This document shows, piece after piece, positions 35,804-45,427 of a stretch of 64,000 bases of DNA (position 1 is its first letter; each line of letters opens with the position of its first letter). Location: assembly GCA_033762815.1 (NCBI GenBank), contig JANRLF010000012.1, positions 83,969 through 147,968 on the forward strand, written 5' to 3'. Source of the stretch: JANRLF01 sp033762815 (GTDB lineage: Bacteria; Bacteroidota; Bacteroidia; Chitinophagales; CAIOSU01). The notes under the pieces were generated by a model. It was not told where the DNA came from. It was given only the letters and a program-made list of their open reading frames with translations, and did no database searches. Both the position numbers and the translations under genes were made by a program.

Positions 35804-35939
35804 AGGGGTAAGATATGGAAAAATAGTGGCGTAAAACAAACGCCCCTGCCAAATTTAATAATGGGGTGATATTGGCAAAAAAAGCAGTACTAAGTTCAAG
35901 GTAGGTACTTTCCCCCGTGAAGCTGGCAGTTTTACCCGG

Positions 35940-38024
35940 TTACTGGGTTACTACCAGCCTGCGTATGGCGGTTCCACTTGCACTTTGTACCCGCACTAAG
36001 TAGATGCCTGCAGCTTGCTGGGAAAGATTCAACTGGACGTGCCCATTGCCTTGCACCTGCAATTGGTTGGTCTGCAACTGCCTACCCGACACATCGAGCA
36101 ATTCAACCACCACTTCGCCAGTGATGGATGGATCCAGCTTGATAGTTACACTGCCCTTAGTAGGGTTAGGGTAAACATTAAATAGGTTGCGCTCTATTTG
36201 GCTAACGCTGCTAATGGTGTCTGGCAAGGAATCCACCACTTGGAACTTATCGAAACCAGCCTCCACAATATGGCCCCCGCCTTCATCATCTACGGATACC
36301 AATAAGCGCATAGTAGCGGTTGGGTTGATGAGGTCCTTAAGCTTATAGTTTCTATAAGCCCACACATTATTGCCTGTACCCGCAAGGGTTTCAATCAATA
36401 CTGTATCAATACCATTGGTAATGCTGATGCTAAGGGTATCGTTCAAGGGGTCTCCTTGGCCACCGCCGTTAAAGAACCATGGGTAATAGCTCAAATAAGG
36501 CTCGTTGTAGTTGCTCAAATCGAATGTGGGCGAAAACAAGTTGGCTTCGCCATTATCCACATCGTCATTGCCTGCCTGTCCGCCACCATTACCGGTAACA
36601 AGAGCAAATCCGGTAAAGTCATTACTAACATCAGCCCCGGGGTTTGCTTCTTCGCCTTGATAATCGGTGCCTACGGGACGCCCTTGTACCCATTCGCCGC
36701 TGCTAGCAGTGGTGGCTACTGACCAACCATAATCAAAAGTAAAATCGTCATAATAAATGTTGGGCTGAATAGGAATGGTAAAACCGGAAGAATTGGAATC
36801 GATCAAAGTGTTCTGCACGTACTCGGTAGTACCATAACCCCATTTGCCAGCATACACCGTGTAGGTTCCTTCCCTAAAGCTGGGGGTAGTGAAGTTGCCG
36901 TTGGCATCGGTAGTATACTCTACTTTAGCATTGCCATTGAAGAAAGCCACTTTGGCATTGGCAACAGGTGCATTGGTAACAGCATTTACCACTTGGCCAC
37001 CATAACTGAAAAAGTTTTGCGATTGAGCGGCAGGGCTGCTTAACAGGCCATCGCGCGAGCTATTCAGTACGCCGTTCATCACATCAGCTTGCTCAGCGGT
37101 AAACATGAATAGGCAGGCATCGTCCATGTAGTCCATGTAATTCATCCACTGGTCAGGTTTATCGGCGGGTGTTTCCGTACAAGTATTACGGGTAATGGAA
37201 AGATTGCAACCATAATTGGCGGCACTGGTAGGGGGCGTATCGCAAATTCCGTCGCCACCATTGCCGCAGTTATTGGCGGTGTTGCCGCCACAGGCACCCT
37301 GAAAGGTATGCTCCAAAGCAAAATAGTGCCCTACTTCATGAGTGGCGGTTCGGCCTAGGTCAAAGTCGCTATTGAATGGGTTTTGAGGAGCCCTGCCAAA
37401 ATACCTATAATGAATGGCCACCCCATCTTGTGTGGGGCTGGTAGTATTGGGGAAGGTGGCATAGCCCAACAAACTATTCCCAATATCAGCCACCCATATA
37501 TTTAGGTAGCTTTGGTTGTCCCAACTGGTTTGGTCTTTCCAGCTATCACTCCAGGTAGCTCCTGAGCCCATGTTCACCCGGTCGATACCGTTGGTGGGGT
37601 TGCCGTCAGGGTCCACGGTAGCCAATCGGAATTCAAAACCCACGTTTCCAGCTACAGGACGGTGCACGGCAGGGATGCTGGCCGTATCTGCATTGCGGAA
37701 TTGGTAGTCCTCGTTCAGCACCTCAATTTGTGACAATATCTGGGCATCAGATATATTTTTACCCGTACCCACTGCTTCGCCCGTATGCATTACGTGCACT
37801 ACCACTGGCACCACTAACAAGGCCCGCTGGCTTTTGTTGGCACCTTGCGACGCGGCATAATTTTTTGCTAGTTGTATCACTTGGGCTTTCTTATCGGCAA
37901 CGGTAGGGTCTTTTGCCAAAAGCTCTTGGTATTTTTCGGTAGTGTTGCAACGATTGACTTGGGCGGAAACGGAATGGGAAGCGATAAGTATTGCCGCCCC
38001 CACAAAAAGGGATTTGAATTGCAT
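35940..38024 (-). CDS. Secreted M43 (pappalysin-like) metalloprotease with T9SS sorting domain
   Basis: This 694-aa protein has a signal peptide (SLFVGAAILIASHSVSA). The metalloprotease domain has the zinc motif HEVGHYFALEH (His229, His233, His239) and the Met-turn in DQWMNYMDYMDD, diagnostic of family M43. The conserved Cys pairs around NNCGNGGDGICDTPP also fit. A carboxypeptidase-regulatory-like domain (VNAVTNAPVANAKVAFF) and a MAM/jelly-roll-like segment follow. The last 80 residues (LFNVYPNPTKGSVTIKL...GIYLVRVQSASG) are a T9SS type A sorting domain. It is a secreted or surface protease, probably for nutrition. There is no inhibitor or immunity gene beside it. Confidence 0.93.
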   Translation of the reverse strand: MQFKSLFVGAAILIASHSVSAQVNRCNTTEKYQELLAKDPTVADKKAQVIQLAKNYAASQGANKSQRALLVVPVVVHVMHTGEAVGTGKNISDAQILSQIEVLNEDYQFRNADTASIPAVHRPVAGNVGFEFRLATVDPDGNPTNGIDRVNMGSGATWSDSWKDQTSWDNQSYLNIWVADIGNSLLGYATFPNTTSPTQDGVAIHYRYFGRAPQNPFNSDFDLGRTATHEVGHYFALEHTFQGACGGNTANNCGNGGDGICDTPPTSAANYGCNLSITRNTCTETPADKPDQWMNYMDYMDDACLFMFTAEQADVMNGVLNSSRDGLLSSPAAQSQNFFSYGGQVVNAVTNAPVANAKVAFFNGNAKVEYTTDANGNFTTPSFREGTYTVYAGKWGYGTTEYVQNTLIDSNSSGFTIPIQPNIYYDDFTFDYGWSVATTASSGEWVQGRPVGTDYQGEEANPGADVSNDFTGFALVTGNGGGQAGNDDVDNGEANLFSPTFDLSNYNEPYLSYYPWFFNGGGQGDPLNDTLSISITNGIDTVLIETLAGTGNNVWAYRNYKLKDLINPTATMRLLVSVDDEGGGHIVEAGFDKFQVVDSLPDTISSVSQIERNLFNVYPNPTKGSVTIKLDPSITGEVVVELLDVSGRQLQTNQLQVQGNGHVQLNLSQQAAGIYLVRVQSASGTAIRRLVVTQ

Positions 38025-38249
38025 TAGAAGTAAGTAGCCTTTAATTAACTGTTAAGTAAAGATAGCCTATTTGCCCAAACAATGAAAGGGGTATAATTGT
38101 TTGTATTGTCAAATTATTTGACTGCTGAATGCCAGATAGTGGTATATTGCTTTATTGTCATATGGTTGTTCTTGCTTCGAGATTCATCAGCACATTAGCA
38201 CACCTACATATTTTATTGTATTTAATAAAACATTGGGTAGCGGTCTTTT

Positions 38250-38359
38250 TACTTGGTGCTAATTTTGGAGCAGTCTTGATACTTGATACTCATTACTTGA
38301 TGCTAACTTTGCAGTAGTCTTGCTACTTGATACTGATTACTTGATACTAATTTTTCTCC
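38250..38359 (+). repeat. Triplicated 44-bp promoter unit before the DUF1801 gene
   Basis: Two full 44-bp units (38250-38293 and 38294-38337) and a third truncated one (38338-38359) start with TACTTG(G/A)T. Each carries a -7 type element at offset 10: TAATTTTG (38260), TAACTTTG (38304) and TAATTTTT (38348). The last is 4 nt before the ATG at 38360. The units also contain an internal TACTTGATACT sub-repeat. The preceding 38025-38249 contains nothing I can identify apart from a short AGCACATTAGCACA stretch. Confidence 0.75.
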
Positions 38360-38794
38360 ATGCCCGAAAACAAAACCAAACCGACCGAGCAAAGTGTTGA
38401 TGCTTTTCTGGATGCCGTTGAACACCCAAGACGGCGCGAGGATGGCAAGGCGGTTTGTGCCATGATGCAGGAGATAACCGGCAAACCTCCCGTAATGTGG
38501 GGGCCTTCTATTATCGGGTTTGGAAAAGTACACTACAAATATGATAGCGGCCACGAAGGCGATATGCCGATGGTAGCATTTTCGCCACGCAGGCAAGCGC
38601 TTACCTTGTATGTGCTCACCAACCATGAAGCGGTAAATGATTTGATGCCCAAACTAGGGAAATATAAAACCAGCAAGGCCTGCCTATACATTAACAATTT
38701 AAGAGACGTGGACCAGGAAGTATTGCGCGAGCTTATTGACCGTTCTTACAAGGCCATGTTCCATGCAGATCATTGCATTGTATGCAAAGATTGA
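38360..38794 (+). CDS. DUF1801 domain protein
   Basis: This 144-aa cytosolic protein matches DUF1801 (YdhG-like): SVDAFLDAVEHPRRREDG..VCAMMQEITGKPPVMWGPSIIGFG, HYKYDSGHEGDMPMVAFSPRRQALTLYVL and a C-terminal KYKTSKACLYINNLRDVD. The conserved WGPSIIGFG and SGxxG elements form the presumed ligand site of the domain. The function is unknown. It is preceded by an unusual triplicated promoter. It is a stand-alone gene facing the DUF1835 gene. Confidence 0.88.
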   Translation: MPENKTKPTEQSVDAFLDAVEHPRRREDGKAVCAMMQEITGKPPVMWGPSIIGFGKVHYKYDSGHEGDMPMVAFSPRRQALTLYVLTNHEAVNDLMPKLGKYKTSKACLYINNLRDVDQEVLRELIDRSYKAMFHADHCIVCKD

Positions 38795-38853
38795 CTTTCA
38801 GCTCACAGCCTACTCAACCTTTACTAGCCTTTTCCAGCTTATGCCATAGCAAA

Positions 38854-39789
38854 TTAGCACATTACAGTTTTCCCATTGGTTGGCTCCCAATAATATCCAG
38901 CAGCTATACACCCCACACTTTGTGGTGGCAATAGAGAGCCATTAGCTTTGCCGTTCAATATATCCAAGCCTGCTTGGTTGATTTGCAAGCCATTATCCGT
39001 GATATCGTAAAACGGCTTTAGCCGATGGATGATAGCCAGAAATTGTCTGTCGGTAAAGCCATACTCCAAATCGTCTTCCACCATCCAGCGCATAAGCTCG
39101 TACTTCTCCATAACGTTTTCCTGTAACTGTTGAAGTATCTTTTGCTCCAGAAGATTGATTCTGGTTTGAAAATGGGGCAGGCGTTGTAAATGCAATTGCA
39201 ATGCGCTTTTCAGAAAAGGAAAATGGGGCGGAATATTGTTAAGCAACTGCTCTATGTCAGCTGGGGTTTTGGAAGCATAAGCCTTCCAAGCACTTTCCGC
39301 AAAGTGGATATCGGCTTTGGATAACTCCATCTTATGGGGCAGCAATTGGTGCAACTGTCTGGGCGATAACTGTCCATACCCTTTAAACCGCTCTATTTCA
39401 GGATGGCTGCCAATACTCACCGTATACAGTTTCTGCCCACGCAAATCCAATCGATTGAGCCAAGCCAATAGGGCTACCAGATTAATTTGGCAGAAAACAT
39501 CGTGCTCGAACCACAGGATAATTTCGTCATAATCTGAAAGAAAGGCTTCCAAGCGAATCTGCTCCATAATTACTTTATCGAAGTAACCTTCCGGCGTTTC
39601 GCCAAAGTGCTTACAGATATATTGCTCCCGTTTTTTCCAAAAGGCAGGGTCATGCAAAAACTCCTCTGCAGGGCCTTCGCACATCATTTCTCGCCATACG
39701 GTATAGCTTTCCGTCTTTAAATCCGTACGGAGAAAGATGTCCTTAGTGGCGTCGCCATTTAAAATATGGAGTGTTTTACCTGCGTACAT
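38854..39789 (-). CDS. DUF1835 domain protein
   Basis: This 311-aa protein begins LHILNGDATKDIF and continues REMMCEGPAEEFL, DEIILWFEHDVFCQINLVALLAWL and LYTVSIGSHPEIERFKGYGQLSPRQL, the order seen in the DUF1835 family (with the DUF3658-like C-terminal half). The GD..K and WFEHDxFDQ-type motifs suggest an enzyme or nucleotide-binding fold, but the function is unknown. It lies 29 bp downstream of the EGF lipoprotein gene and may be co-transcribed. Confidence 0.82.
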   Translation of the reverse strand: MYAGKTLHILNGDATKDIFLRTDLKTESYTVWREMMCEGPAEEFLHDPAFWKKREQYICKHFGETPEGYFDKVIMEQIRLEAFLSDYDEIILWFEHDVFCQINLVALLAWLNRLDLRGQKLYTVSIGSHPEIERFKGYGQLSPRQLHQLLPHKMELSKADIHFAESAWKAYASKTPADIEQLLNNIPPHFPFLKSALQLHLQRLPHFQTRINLLEQKILQQLQENVMEKYELMRWMVEDDLEYGFTDRQFLAIIHRLKPFYDITDNGLQINQAGLDILNGKANGSLLPPQSVGCIAAGYYWEPTNGKTVMC

Positions 39790-39818
39790 GGCCGTCAGCT
39801 AAAACAATTTCGGAATAA

Positions 39819-40796
39819 TTATTCGATAATCGGTACCAATCCGCGCAAACCCATATCCACTACCTGTTCCATGCTCATGGTGGCGGCATTTACATCCCAT
39901 AGGCCGTTGCCGTTGGTATCGTTCCATTCAAAGCTCTTATTGGTAGAAAGTGATACAATGATAACAATATCTTCGGTTTCATTGCCGGTAATGACCAATG
40001 GACTAGCAAACTGCCCCGTCACCACGCAAGAGCCATTAGGGATGGGCGAAGTAGAAGCGATAGGGTTAGGAACGGTAGTCGCGGGTGCCTGACCTGAACT
40101 AACGGTGTAAGGGGTCTCAAAGCCCCAATAGCCTTGGGGACGGCTTCCATTGACGGTAACGGTACTGTCCTTGATATTGTAGGAACGGATGTAAGTATTG
40201 AAACCAACAAAAGATGCCAAGCGACCGGTCATGGGGCCATTGAACCAAGGAGAAGTGACCTGCATGGTGATATCGTAATTTTGGTAAGCCAATGACACCC
40301 TTAGCCACTCGTAGGTGCCTGGGTCCATACTGGAGATGGGCATGGAAAAGAAGGTTTCTTCATTGCCCGCAAACACCGAGCTATCAAAATCAATGGCCGG
40401 ATTTCCGCCATCTATTACTTCTTTGGCCTTATATAACACCTTGCCATCGCCTAATTGGGTGTAAGCATTAGGAGCCAGCTCAATATAATGGGCACTCATT
40501 TTCCGGAAAATGGGCGACTGGCCCGCATGGCCTGCAGGCATGGTGGCGGGCTGGCCTAGGTTGTTCAGTCGGGTTTGGGTAGAATCGAACCGGAACTTGA
40601 AAATGATACGAGGGCCACTGGTAGGAACAGTATCCACCGTACCGCAATCGGCACCTGTAAAGCCGCTTGGGCAATCGCAAGTGCCATCTACGCAAGTGCC
40701 GCCATTCAGGCACGATACATCTTCGCACTTATCTTCCTTACAGGAGTGGAGCAAGGCCATCAAAAAAAGGCAGGGAATAATCAGGTAAAAACGCAT
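39819..40796 (-). CDS. Surface lipoprotein with an EGF-like domain
   Basis: This 325-aa protein has a lipobox signal (LFLMALLHSC, lipidated Cys19), then Lys-Glu-Asp and an EGF-like module (CEDVSCLNGGTCVDGTCDCPSGFTGADC) with six Cys in EGF spacing. The remaining ~260 residues have beta-rich sequence (IIFKFRFDSTQTRLN, DPGTYEWLRVSLAYQN, NKSFEWNDTNGNGLWDV) resembling DUF4249/MbnP-like substrate-binding lipoproteins. It is probably outer-membrane anchored and its ligand is unknown. A -7 element lies 46 nt upstream. Confidence 0.85.
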   Translation of the reverse strand: MRFYLIIPCLFLMALLHSCKEDKCEDVSCLNGGTCVDGTCDCPSGFTGADCGTVDTVPTSGPRIIFKFRFDSTQTRLNNLGQPATMPAGHAGQSPIFRKMSAHYIELAPNAYTQLGDGKVLYKAKEVIDGGNPAIDFDSSVFAGNEETFFSMPISSMDPGTYEWLRVSLAYQNYDITMQVTSPWFNGPMTGRLASFVGFNTYIRSYNIKDSTVTVNGSRPQGYWGFETPYTVSSGQAPATTVPNPIASTSPIPNGSCVVTGQFASPLVITGNETEDIVIIVSLSTNKSFEWNDTNGNGLWDVNAATMSMEQVVDMGLRGLVPIIE

Positions 40797-40842
40797 AATC
40801 GGGAGCTTTACAATACAACGAAGGCTGTCAACCTATTTGGTA

Positions 40843-40850
40843 CAAAAATA
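40843..40850 (-). promoter_or_regulatory. -7 element for the EGF lipoprotein gene
   Basis: On the minus strand the site reads TATTTTTG, 46 nt before the ATG at 40796. The remainder of the gap to 41095 is AT-rich with no other signal except the -7 element at 41073. Confidence 0.45.
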
Positions 40851-41072
40851 GGGAATAATAGGAATATACCAGTAGCAATGGCCCCAACAACGATATTGTG
40901 ATAAAGGGTAGGAAACAAAGCCACTTTGTGCTGTCTATGGTATCTTACCGTATCCATAATAACATGAGCTGTTCAGTGTCCAAATAATGATTTTTAGTTT
41001 CATGTTTAATAAATAAATATTAAATTTTACCATTTATTAGACGAAAAATTATGGGTAAAAGATAAATATCAA

Positions 41073-41080
41073 TAGCTTTG
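41073..41080 (+). promoter_or_regulatory. -7 element before the orphan membrane protein gene
   Basis: TAGCTTTG, 14 nt before a GTG start at 41095. A 3-codon ATG frame (41087) lies between and would be a minimal upstream reading frame if translated. Confidence 0.45.
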
Positions 41081-41094
41081 CCCAAAATGGCAAG

Positions 41095-42336
41095 GTGAAC
41101 CCTAAAATTTATGAGACTGTCTTAAAACCTATCAATTGGGTAGTGAAGGGTCGGTTATGGATGGTAAAATCATTGGTTATTGTAATTATTACCTCGTTTT
41201 TCCTACAGTTTCCAAACTATCAATATTTTTCCCAGCTAAATTCCTCATACAAAACTCATATACCCGGCAAATCAAAGGGCACAAATAAGTATCCCACCCT
41301 TATGGCCCAGAAAGCCAACTTGCTGAAACCAAACTATTATAACAATAAGTTTTTGGAACATGAGGATGCAATGATGTTCAGATTGAGTTTGCCCCTTATG
41401 GCAAAAATCTTCGACTTGAATCCACATGGAATTTTTATATTATTAAATATTTTTAATGTTTTTCTATTGCTTCTATTTCTATTCCTGATCCATAAACATA
41501 CAAAGGACAAGAGGGTTGCTTTTCTTTTCACCCTTGGAGTAGCTAGTACTTACTTAGGATGTTGTGGTTTTTTAGATGTCCAGGCTGGTTCAGTTATAAT
41601 CATGTATACCTTTTTATTGCTTGCTATATGCTTTCGAAACCCAATAATTATACTTTTTTGCGTATTAACTGCAGCATGGTCTGACGAAAGAGCGTTACTT
41701 GGCAGCACATTAGTATACTATTGGTGGATAGTAATTGATAATAAGTTTACATTTAAGTCATTACTTACAAAAAGGCTATTTAATCTTAGTTCAATTAGTG
41801 TGGTAGTTGCCTGGGCAATTTACTTCCTAGGAAGAGCTTATCTGGTACATGCATATGGCTTTAGGAATAGCCTTATAAATCAACAGGGAATCTATATTTT
41901 GTTTGATGTTTACAATAACTTACAATTGTCGTTATGGTCAACTTTTGAAGGACTTTGGCTATTGGTTTTATGCTTAATGGTGGCTTTAATTGCCAAAAAA
42001 GATTGGGTCAATGCTCTGTTTATAACTGGAGGCTTGCTGTTTTTATTTCTTGCAGGTGTGTCAAATCATGACACCACAAAATCACATTTGTGTATGTTTT
42101 TGCTACTACCCATTGCCGTGATTTATCTCCATGAAAATCTTCTAGCATCTGACTTAAGAAAGCTTATTTGTATATCATCAATGGTATGCATTTTGAGCCC
42201 TACAGTTTATATCATAAAAAAGGTAATTTACGCTTCCCCTATCTTCCAAGAAGGGTTATTGTATATCAAAGTTCATAACTATGAGTACATATACCCTGAA
42301 GAAATAAAGAAAATGCACAGAAAACTTTACCATTAG
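41095..42336 (+). CDS. Orphan polytopic membrane protein, AT-rich
   Basis: This 413-aa protein has about ten TM helices (SLVIVIITSFFLQFP, GIFILLNIFNVFLLLLFLFLI, VAWAIYFLGRAYLVHAYGF, LWLLVLCLMVALIA and others). I do not recognise a family; the layout (EHEDAMMFRLSLPLMAKIFDL early on, a loop between helices 1 and 2) recalls GT-C or EpsG-like glycan enzymes, but this is weak. The GTG start at 41095 follows a -7 element; an ATG at 41161 would remove the first 22 residues. Base composition is visibly more AT-rich than the neighbours, which suggests transfer. Confidence 0.75.
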   Translation: MNPKIYETVLKPINWVVKGRLWMVKSLVIVIITSFFLQFPNYQYFSQLNSSYKTHIPGKSKGTNKYPTLMAQKANLLKPNYYNNKFLEHEDAMMFRLSLPLMAKIFDLNPHGIFILLNIFNVFLLLLFLFLIHKHTKDKRVAFLFTLGVASTYLGCCGFLDVQAGSVIIMYTFLLLAICFRNPIIILFCVLTAAWSDERALLGSTLVYYWWIVIDNKFTFKSLLTKRLFNLSSISVVVAWAIYFLGRAYLVHAYGFRNSLINQQGIYILFDVYNNLQLSLWSTFEGLWLLVLCLMVALIAKKDWVNALFITGGLLFLFLAGVSNHDTTKSHLCMFLLLPIAVIYLHENLLASDLRKLICISSMVCILSPTVYIIKKVIYASPIFQEGLLYIKVHNYEYIYPEEIKKMHRKLYH

Positions 42337-42445
42337 TGTTTTTATTACCTGTTTTGGTATTTTGGCAATTAGAAATTGCTAACAAACAATAATGTTAATG
42401 CGACATCCCTTTGCTACGAAAGTAAATACCTAAGAAGGGTGTGGC

Positions 42446-45241
42446 TTATTGCTTTATCAATTTACCCACACCCAAAATTTGTTCACCGTCAATAACCCGA
42501 AATAGGTATATCCCTATTGGCAAGCTATGGCAATCTATAGTGATTTCGGATAGCCTGTTCGCGGTTGGCACGGTTGCTTCTTGTCCGAGCATATTTGTTA
42601 GCTCCACTTTTATGTTTTTTGATTTCAAACCGTCTAGTTGGAACGTTACAAAGCTACTGGTGGGGTTAGGATAGGCATGAATGTCATAATTCCCAAAAGA
42701 TTTAATCCCATCAATTACCAATGGCGGAAATACCTTGTCTTTAGTCTCAATGGTTAAAAACGTGGTATTAGTGCGTATGGGCGCATTGGAATCGAAGTAT
42801 ATATCGGCAAAGTTTTCTATTCGGGTGCCTGGCAGAAGATTGGGTTTTTGCTTGATAGTAAATTGCAAGAAACCGTGTGATTCAGGCTCATTTACATTGC
42901 TATCAGGCAACATAATAGATGGAAACCACCATCTAACTACACCATTGGGTTGCACTTGCAACTCAAAATATGCTGATGCCACTAAACTACTTAAGGTATT
43001 AATATCCAGATAACGGATATCGATTGTATCTATCACCCAAATGTTGAAAGCGGTATCAGTGCCGGTGTTCTGAAAGCGGATTTGATAGGTAAGTTCTAAA
43101 TCTTCGGGTGTAATGTAATGTTCTTCTCCTACACCTGAAGGGAAAACCATTTTGTCATTCGGGTCGAATGAGCCCACGATTTCATGGCAATCGATATCCA
43201 GCCAATCGTCTAAATCATCTTGTCCCACGGGAACGATATGATGCAGCGAGTATGGCGGATTGCCCGCAAGTTCCACAAACTGCCTTGGGCGGCTCATTCC
43301 GGGGTGACCGGGTCTTTGGTCGGCCTCTAAACGGAAGGTTTTGCCATTGGCCACTACAGGTTGCTTCAAGGAGTCTCCCACCCCTACCTTAAATTTGTAG
43401 CTCGCTATAAGGATATCGTCTTCATATATCCTGAAATGGCTGGAATCGGCCATGTTGCCAGTACCAGTATTCTTAATGTAAAAGTATATCGTATCGTTGC
43501 TTGCATTGACTTTTTGGTCCACTGTTATGCTCGACCCGTCCCAGTTCGACCCTGTAGGAATGGTGTCAGGCAGCGGATTGATATCGGCTTTTACACAGGC
43601 AGCTTGGCCCAGTACCGCATTACAACTAATGGAATCGGTAATCGTAATTAATCCGTACTGTAAAGGTTCCAAGTTGCCCAATTGAAAATAATAGTCGTTG
43701 CCATTCTGACCGCTTATTGGGGTGTTGAATTGAAGGGGAATAATTTCGGGATCGAAACGAAGTTGGAGCAGGGTATTGAAAGCGGTATCCAAACCGTTGT
43801 TGGCATAGTACACATAATAGGTATTGGTACCGCTACAAATCCGCTGGAAAGGAGTCGCTACGGCAACCATTAAATAATGTCCTGTATCACTACCTATTAA
43901 GGCTTCTCCAAAGTCTTGCCGATACACCGTTGAGTCATCGTCAATTTCAAATAGGGTGTTGTATGGGCACACATCGGGCATAGGCGGCCACAAATAGGTA
44001 TATACGATACTGTACCTTCCCTGCGGCAAGTCAACCCTATAATATCCTGTTGAATCAGGCAGTACATCATGCTGATAGGCATTGGCATAGCTGCTATCCA
44101 TAAGCACTAAATATCCTGTAACGGGTGTTTCCAAGGAATCGTAATGGCAGTTTCCGCGTGCGTCGTAATAAAAATTCCCCCTAATGCCCGCATATTGGCA
44201 AGGGGAAGCATCGTCGCATTTAGGTTTGTACCTGCACGAATCACAGTTGCCATACTCAAGCGCATAAGGCACACAGGTAATATTGTTTTCTCCTATTGTC
44301 AAACTGGTAATGCCTTCAGGAAGTGCTGGCAAACAGGTAAGTTGGTTTCGACGAAGCCATAATTGGGTTAAATATTTTGGCAGTGTTGGCAATTCCGTCA
44401 GTTGATTATCGTTGAGGGTTATCTTTCTCAGCGAATCGGGGAAATAGGCAATGGCCGTCAAATCGTTGTTCCTAGCATTCAGTTCTCTTAGCGTATTCGG
44501 TAGCGGAGGCAAATCCCCCCAATGATTATCATTACACCAGAACCATTCAAGCGTGGGGGGCAAACTACCGGGCATGGCAAGTTGTGGGTTTACCGAGCAT
44601 CCCAAACGCTTAAGTCCTGAGGGCAATATGGGAAGATGCCTGATTTGGCTATGGCCGATACTTAATACTTCCAAACCCATGGGCAATGGGGGGAGGGTAT
44701 CCAATTTACTGTAAGAAACGGACAAACTATTTAAAGTGGCCGGTAACTGACTAAAGTTGCTTAAGGAATCAGACTCATAAATATTCACCGTTTCAATAGA
44801 ATCCGGTAGTCCAACATAGGGAATGGCATGGCAAAAAGAAATTTCCAGGCTTTTCAGCGAGCTTGGCAAGGTTGTAATGGAATCATTGATATCCACCGCC
44901 TGCATCATAAAATAAGATATGGAAGGTAACACTGGTAGATATGTTACAGGCGAGTAAACCAGGGTGAGGGTATCGAGATTTCGAAAGTATTCGATGCCTG
45001 TTATGTTGGTAATGTTTTGGGAGGGATGGCTTGTGATAGACATTTTACGGAGCCCAACGACCGTAGGATTTGTCGTGTCTAAAATGCTGCCCTGTAAAAT
45101 TCCGGGATATGTTTGATTAAGATAATAGCGGAAACCTGCATCGGGTATGGTTACCTGCGCCCTTAAATGGAAACTGGTGAGCAGCAATATGACAGAAAAG
45201 CAGCAAAAACAAGGTTGTATAGAGCGTATCGTGGTTTTCAT
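42446..45241 (-). CDS. Secreted leucine-rich-repeat protein with T9SS sorting domain
   Basis: This 931-aa protein has a signal peptide (CCFSVILLLTSFHLRAQ). An LRR solenoid covers about residues 80-335, made of LPxLPxxLxxLxxxxN units (LTELPTLPKYLTQLWLRRNQLTCLPALPEGI). A Cys-rich cap and an SdrD_B-like beta-sandwich follow (GIRGNFYYDARGNCHYDSL...GYYRVDLPQGRYSIVY). Then comes a CARDB/DUF11-like region with the VGSFDPNDKMVFPSG and YQIRFQNTGTDTAFNIWVIDTID motif common in Bacteroidota surface proteins, and finally the T9SS type A sorting domain (IHAYPNPTSSFVTFQL...GIYLFRVIDGEQ). It is probably a surface adhesin or recognition protein. Confidence 0.9.
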   Translation of the reverse strand: MKTTIRSIQPCFCCFSVILLLTSFHLRAQVTIPDAGFRYYLNQTYPGILQGSILDTTNPTVVGLRKMSITSHPSQNITNITGIEYFRNLDTLTLVYSPVTYLPVLPSISYFMMQAVDINDSITTLPSSLKSLEISFCHAIPYVGLPDSIETVNIYESDSLSNFSQLPATLNSLSVSYSKLDTLPPLPMGLEVLSIGHSQIRHLPILPSGLKRLGCSVNPQLAMPGSLPPTLEWFWCNDNHWGDLPPLPNTLRELNARNNDLTAIAYFPDSLRKITLNDNQLTELPTLPKYLTQLWLRRNQLTCLPALPEGITSLTIGENNITCVPYALEYGNCDSCRYKPKCDDASPCQYAGIRGNFYYDARGNCHYDSLETPVTGYLVLMDSSYANAYQHDVLPDSTGYYRVDLPQGRYSIVYTYLWPPMPDVCPYNTLFEIDDDSTVYRQDFGEALIGSDTGHYLMVAVATPFQRICSGTNTYYVYYANNGLDTAFNTLLQLRFDPEIIPLQFNTPISGQNGNDYYFQLGNLEPLQYGLITITDSISCNAVLGQAACVKADINPLPDTIPTGSNWDGSSITVDQKVNASNDTIYFYIKNTGTGNMADSSHFRIYEDDILIASYKFKVGVGDSLKQPVVANGKTFRLEADQRPGHPGMSRPRQFVELAGNPPYSLHHIVPVGQDDLDDWLDIDCHEIVGSFDPNDKMVFPSGVGEEHYITPEDLELTYQIRFQNTGTDTAFNIWVIDTIDIRYLDINTLSSLVASAYFELQVQPNGVVRWWFPSIMLPDSNVNEPESHGFLQFTIKQKPNLLPGTRIENFADIYFDSNAPIRTNTTFLTIETKDKVFPPLVIDGIKSFGNYDIHAYPNPTSSFVTFQLDGLKSKNIKVELTNMLGQEATVPTANRLSEITIDCHSLPIGIYLFRVIDGEQILGVGKLIKQ

Positions 45242-45427
45242 ACCCTTTTGTTTAAGTGTGGGGTTTTAAAAATTTTCACAATACGAAGGTGCGTGCAATT
45301 ATTAGCATGTTCAAGTAGAAAATTGGGCAGTTGTTCAAAAAAAACACTACCTTGTTATAAGTAAACCGTCCATTTTAATTGGCTTTATGATAAAATTTTG
45401 TTCAAAGAAAAAGCACCTTATTAAATT

